A DNA stretch of 9,189 nucleotides from Candidatus Omnitrophota bacterium (lineage in GTDB: Bacteria; Omnitrophota; Koll11; Aquiviventales; Aquiviventaceae), in assembly GCA_023247285.1 (NCBI GenBank), contig JAHFGU010000051.1, positions 1-9,189 on the forward strand. Direction: 5' to 3'. The notes beneath the pieces were generated by a model that saw nothing but the letters and a program-made list of their open reading frames with translations, was not told the origin of the DNA and searched no databases. The first letter of the stretch is position 1; each line of letters opens with the position of its first letter. Of this stretch, positions 5,950-9,189 are shown one piece after another. The position numbers and the translations under genes were made by a program.

Positions 5950-6686
5950 GCGTGCTGGTCGTGATCCCGGCGCGGTACGCCTCGGTCCGGTTCCCCGGCA
6001 AGCCGCTGGCGCCGCTGCGGGGCAAGCCCGTCATCCAGCATGTGTATGAACAGGCTGCGCGCGCGGAGATGGATCAGGTGATCGTGGCCACCGACGATCA
6101 GCGCATCGCGGAGGCCGTGGCCGGGTTCGGCGGCCGCGCGGCGATGACGAGCCCTGCCGCGCGCAGCGGCACCGAGCGCGTGGCGGAGGTCGCGCGCGCC
6201 GGCGACGCGAGGATTATCATCAACATCCAGGGCGACGAGCCGCTGGTGCGGCCGGACATGGTGCGGCCGCTCGCCGAGTTCCTCGAGCGGCACGCGGCGG
6301 TGCCGATGGCCTCGCTCATGACGCGCTTGGAGCGGCCGGAGGATCTGGCCAGCCCGAACGTGGTGAAGGTCGTCGTGGACCGGGACGGCTTCGCGCTGTA
6401 TTTCTCCCGCGCGCCGATTCCGTTCGAGCGCGTGGATGGCGCCGCCGGCGGCCGCAGCCCGCGCGCCTGGAAGCACCTGGGGATCTACGGGTATCAGCGG
6501 CATTTTCTGCTGCAGTTCCCGCACTTGGATCCCACGCCGCTCGAGCAGCGCGAGCAGCTCGAGCAGCTGCGGGCGCTGGAGCACGGCTACCGGATCAAGA
6601 TGCTGGAAACGGCGCATGACACGATCGGGGTGGACACGCCCGAGGATCTGACGCGGGTGGAGCGGGCGATGGCCGGGGCGCGCTGA
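5946..6686 (+). CDS. kdsB: CMP-Kdo synthetase (3-deoxy-manno-octulosonate cytidylyltransferase)
   Basis: Activates Kdo with CTP to CMP-Kdo and pyrophosphate in the cytosol, the donor for lipid A glycosylation. Length of 246 residues equals the family norm (E. coli 248). Motifs read clearly: the nucleotide-binding loop [15 protein letters not shown] (7-21), IVATDD (46-51), SGTERVAEV (74-82), INIQGDEPL (92-100) with the metal-binding Asp97, NVVKVVVD (138-145), [11 protein letters not shown] (150-160), HLGIYGYQ (177-184), [12 protein letters not shown] (203-214) and GVDTPEDL (228-235). One oddity is [12 protein letters not shown] at 67-78, where many homologues carry a His three residues before the SGT motif (DHQSGTER in E. 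coli). The ATG overlaps the rfaE1 stop by four bases (ATGA) with no ribosome binding site, so it is translationally coupled. CTP synthase follows after seven bases. Confidence 0.95.
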   Translation: MSVLVVIPARYASVRFPGKPLAPLRGKPVIQHVYEQAARAEMDQVIVATDDQRIAEAVAGFGGRAAMTSPAARSGTERVAEVARAGDARIIINIQGDEPLVRPDMVRPLAEFLERHAAVPMASLMTRLERPEDLASPNVVKVVVDRDGFALYFSRAPIPFERVDGAAGGRSPRAWKHLGIYGYQRHFLLQFPHLDPTPLEQREQLEQLRALEHGYRIKMLETAHDTIGVDTPEDLTRVERAMAGAR

Positions 6687-6693
6687 GGGGGCG

Positions 6694-8463
6694 ATGGCGA
6701 AATACATCTTCGTGACCGGCGGCGTGGTCTCCAGTCTAGGGAAGGGCATCGCCTCGGCGTCCATCGGCCTGCTGCTCAAGGCCCGCGGGCTGCGCGTCAC
6801 GCTGCAGAAGCTCGACCCGTACATCAACGTCGATCCGGGCACCATGAGCCCGTACCAGCACGGCGAGGTCTACGTCACCGACGACGGGGCCGAGACCGAC
6901 TTGGACCTGGGCCACTACGAGCGGTTCACCGGCCAGACCATGACCAAGGATAACAATGTCACGGCCGGCCGCATCTACTACTCGGTCATCATGAAGGAGC
7001 GCCAGGGGGAATATCTCGGCGGCACCGTCCAGGTCGTGCCGCATATCACCGACGAGATCAAGCGCGCCATCCGCAAGGCGGCCCAGGCGGACGTGGATGT
7101 CGTCATCGTCGAGGTCGGCGGCACCGTCGGCGACATCGAAGGCCTGCCGTTCCTCGAGGCGATCCGCCAGCTGCGCAACGAGGTCGGGCAGGGCAACGCG
7201 ATCAACATCCACCTGACGCTGGTGCCGTACATCCGCGCGGCGGACGAACTCAAGACCAAGCCCACGCAGCACTCGGTGGGCAAGCTGCGCGAGATCGGGC
7301 TCCAGGCCGACATCCTGCTCTGCCGGACCGAGCGGCCCTTCTCCGACGGGGTGCGCAACAAGATCGCCCAGTTCTGCAACGTGGCCCCCGAGGCGGTGAT
7401 CCAGGCCCTCGACGTCCAGGATGTCTACGAGGTGCCGCTCGTGTTCAACCAGCAGCGGCTCGACGAAACCATCCTGCGCTTCCTCGGGCTCTCGTGCCCG
7501 AAGCAGGATCTCGTGAACTGGCGCAGCCAAGTCGTGGAGCGGGCGCTGCACCCGCGGCGTCGGGTGCGCGTGGCTGTCGTGGGCAAGTACATCCAGCTCC
7601 AGGACGCGTACAAATCGATCTACGAGGCGCTGCGCCACGGCGGGTTGGCCAACGACGCGGCGGTGGAGGTGGTGCGCGTGGACTCTGAAGACATCGAGCG
7701 CCGCGGCGCGGAGGCCACGCTGGGCCAGGTGGACGGTATCCTCATCCCGGGCGGGTTCGGGCATCGCGGCATCGAAGGCAAGCTCGCCGCCATCCGGTAT
7801 GCCCGCGAGCAGGGTCGGCCCTTCCTCGGCATCTGCCTGGGCATGCAGTGCGCGGTGATCGAGCTGGCGCGCGACGGCTGCGGCCTGGAGCGCGCGAACT
7901 CCACCGAGTTTGATCCCAAGACGCCGCACCCGGTGATCGCGCTGCTCGAAGAGCAGCAGGGGGTGACGGCCAAAGGCGGCACGATGCGCCTGGGGGCGTC
8001 GGTGTGCCGCTTGCGCCCCGGCACGACGGCGCATGCCGCGTACGGAACGACCGAGGTGCGCGAGCGGCACCGCCACCGCTACGAGGTGAACAACGCGTAC
8101 CGCGCGCGACTGGAAGCGGCCGGCCTGGTCGTCGCGGCAACCTACCAACCGCCTGGCGGGCAGCGCGGGGCAGATCTTGTGGAAATCATCGAGCTCAAAG
8201 GTCATCCCTGGTTCGTCGCCGGCCAGTTCCACCCGGAGTTCCGGTCCCGCCCGCTCGAGCCGCACCCGCTCTTCCGCGCGTTCGTCGCTGCCTGCGTGCG
8301 GCGCGCGGAGCCCGGCGCATCGGCCGGCACAAGGCCGGAGCGGACGACGCGCGGCCAGCGCCGGCCGGCTGCACCCGTCCGCCCACGCGCCAAAGCGGTC
8401 AGCGCCGGCGCCCGCAGCGCCCGCGCGCGCGGCCGCGTCGCCAAATCCGCGCCGAAATCGTGA
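6694..8463 (+). CDS. pyrG: CTP synthase with a basic C-terminal extension
   Basis: Makes CTP from UTP, ATP and glutamine in the cytosol. The N-terminal amidoligase domain has the P-loop [10 protein letters not shown] (9-18, Lys17), [45 protein letters not shown] and KTKPTQHSV. The class I glutamine amidotransferase domain has PGGFG, GICLGMQ with nucleophile Cys381, [24 protein letters not shown], and His513/Glu515 in FHPEF. All catalytic residues are present. At 589 residues it is about 45 longer than E. coli PyrG (545); the excess is a tail from about residue 535 with 13 Arg, 3 Lys, many Ala and Pro, and only 2 Glu. The start is backed by GAGGGG at 6685-6690 directly before ATG 6694. Its place between kdsB and kdsA is a recurring arrangement in Gram-negatives and fits local CTP demand by KdsB. 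The TGA stop overlaps the probable kdsA GTG. Confidence 0.97.
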   Translation: MAKYIFVTGGVVSSLGKGIASASIGLLLKARGLRVTLQKLDPYINVDPGTMSPYQHGEVYVTDDGAETDLDLGHYERFTGQTMTKDNNVTAGRIYYSVIMKERQGEYLGGTVQVVPHITDEIKRAIRKAAQADVDVVIVEVGGTVGDIEGLPFLEAIRQLRNEVGQGNAINIHLTLVPYIRAADELKTKPTQHSVGKLREIGLQADILLCRTERPFSDGVRNKIAQFCNVAPEAVIQALDVQDVYEVPLVFNQQRLDETILRFLGLSCPKQDLVNWRSQVVERALHPRRRVRVAVVGKYIQLQDAYKSIYEALRHGGLANDAAVEVVRVDSEDIERRGAEATLGQVDGILIPGGFGHRGIEGKLAAIRYAREQGRPFLGICLGMQCAVIELARDGCGLERANSTEFDPKTPHPVIALLEEQQGVTAKGGTMRLGASVCRLRPGTTAHAAYGTTEVRERHRHRYEVNNAYRARLEAAGLVVAATYQPPGGQRGADLVEIIELKGHPWFVAGQFHPEFRSRPLEPHPLFRAFVAACVRRAEPGASAGTRPERTTRGQRRPAAPVRPRAKAVSAGARSARARGRVAKSAPKS

Positions 8464-9189
8464 GCCCTGCCCGCCGGACTCCCCAAGACGGTGTCGTGAC
8501 CATCGGCCGGATCGCCGCCGGGCCGGGGCAGCCTCTCGTCCTCATCGCAGGGCCGGATGTCATCGAGAGCGAGCGCCACTTGCTCTCGCACGCCGAGCGC
8601 CTGGCCCGCATGTGCGAGCGCGCCGGCGTCTCCTACATCGTCAAGAGCAGCTACGACAAAGCCAACCGCACCTCGGCGGGATCATTCCGCGGCCCCGGGC
8701 TGAAGCAGGGCCTCAAGGTGCTCGCAAAGGTCAAGCGCGCGCTCGGGCTGCCGGTGCTCAGCGACGTCCACTGCCGCGAAGAGATCGCGCCGGCCGCCGA
8801 GGTGCTCGACGTGCTGCAAGTGCCCGCGTTTCTCTGCCGGCAGACCGACTTCGTGCAGGCGGTGGCCGAGGCCGGCAAGCCGATGAACATCAAGAAGGGC
8901 CAGTTCCTCGCCCCCTGGGATATGCGCCACGTGGTCGAGAAGGCGCGCCTGGCCGGCAACCAGTCGATCTTGGTGACGGAGCGCGGCGCTTCGTTCGGCT
9001 ACAACAACCTTGTCTCCGACCTGCGCAGCTTGCAGGTGCTCGCCGGGCTGGGCTGCCCGGTCATCTATGACGCGACGCATTCGGTGCAGCTGCCCGGCGG
9101 CATGGGCCACGCCTCCGGCGGCCAGCGCGAGTTCGTGCCGACGCTGGCGCGCGCCGCGGTGGCGACCGGCTTCTGCCACGGCCTGTTCA
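8460..9189 (+). CDS. kdsA: Kdo-8-phosphate synthase (3' end beyond the window)
   Basis: Condenses phosphoenolpyruvate with arabinose 5-phosphate to Kdo 8-phosphate, the first committed Kdo step, in the cytosol. About 243 of an expected 280 residues are visible, forming a TIM barrel: [12 protein letters not shown] (26-37), [20 protein letters not shown] (62-81), SDVH (101-104), [12 protein letters not shown] (121-132), [12 protein letters not shown] (143-154), [12 protein letters not shown] (174-185), [12 protein letters not shown] (203-214) and ASGGQREF (218-225). Overall it resembles the Aquifex-type, metal-dependent enzymes ([26 protein letters not shown]), yet Asp33 (8556-8558) replaces the metal-ligand Cys. 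No ATG is available. GTG 8460 overlaps the pyrG TGA as GTGA, matching the overlap style of this operon, and gives an N-terminus 8-10 residues longer than E. coli KdsA. GTG 8496 is the alternative, starting directly at TIGRIA. Confidence 0.93.
   Translation, partial: MSPARRTPQDGVVTIGRIAAGPGQPLVLIAGPDVIESERHLLSHAERLARMCERAGVSYIVKSSYDKANRTSAGSFRGPGLKQGLKVLAKVKRALGLPVLSDVHCREEIAPAAEVLDVLQVPAFLCRQTDFVQAVAEAGKPMNIKKGQFLAPWDMRHVVEKARLAGNQSILVTERGASFGYNNLVSDLRSLQVLAGLGCPVIYDATHSVQLPGGMGHASGGQREFVPTLARAAVATGFCHGLF

Noticed and set aside
6736..8265. A long open frame of 509 codons on the minus strand across pyrG
   Set aside because: It mirrors pyrG, whose motifs and catalytic residues are unambiguous. 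Its translation is low-complexity His/Arg/Asp-rich, as expected for antisense frames in GC-rich DNA.

Overview
This high-GC window carries eleven genes, all on the + strand, closely packed and often overlapping. The last block encodes Kdo and heptose steps of lipopolysaccharide synthesis, so the host is a Gram-negative bacterium with an LPS outer membrane. The phylum cannot be fixed from sequence alone. The gene order and the small two-helix membrane protein would fit environmental lineages such as Omnitrophota or a delta-proteobacterial/Nitrospirota-like group, but this is only an impression. I saw no mobile element, CRISPR array, tRNA, rRNA or defence island.

Left part (1-3307): the 3' end of a winged-helix protein overlaps a His-rich NicO-type nickel/cobalt transporter gene by one base. 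After a 76-base gap come a Rv2258c-like SAM methyltransferase and an MscS mechanosensitive channel, 10 bases apart. Next is a compact unit: an extended -10 promoter, a 17-base palindrome at the predicted RNA 5' end, a strong ribosome binding site, an 84-residue two-helix membrane protein, and a strong intrinsic terminator. The terminator lies inside the first codons of the next gene, a secreted START/SRPBCC-like protein.

Right part (3912-9189): a near-consensus sigma-70 promoter (TTGACA, 17 bases, TAGAAT) overlaps the stop codon of the SRPBCC gene. It predicts a transcript beginning exactly on the GTG start codon of a deoxyhypusine-synthase-like gene, so the operon mRNA looks leaderless. The operon continues with rfaE1 (heptose-7-phosphate kinase), kdsB (CMP-Kdo synthetase), pyrG (CTP synthase) and kdsA (Kdo-8-phosphate synthase, cut by the window end), with 1-4 base overlaps at all but one junction. 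KdsA makes the Kdo precursor, PyrG makes CTP, KdsB joins Kdo to CMP, and RfaE1 feeds ADP-heptose synthesis.

The right-hand operon is mostly known core metabolism. The points most worth following up are its unexplained DHS-like first gene behind a leaderless start, the terminator placed in the start of the SRPBCC gene, a KdsA with Asp where the metal-binding Cys is expected, and Arg/Ala/Pro-rich tails on RfaE1 and PyrG. I found no convincing wholly new multi-gene system.
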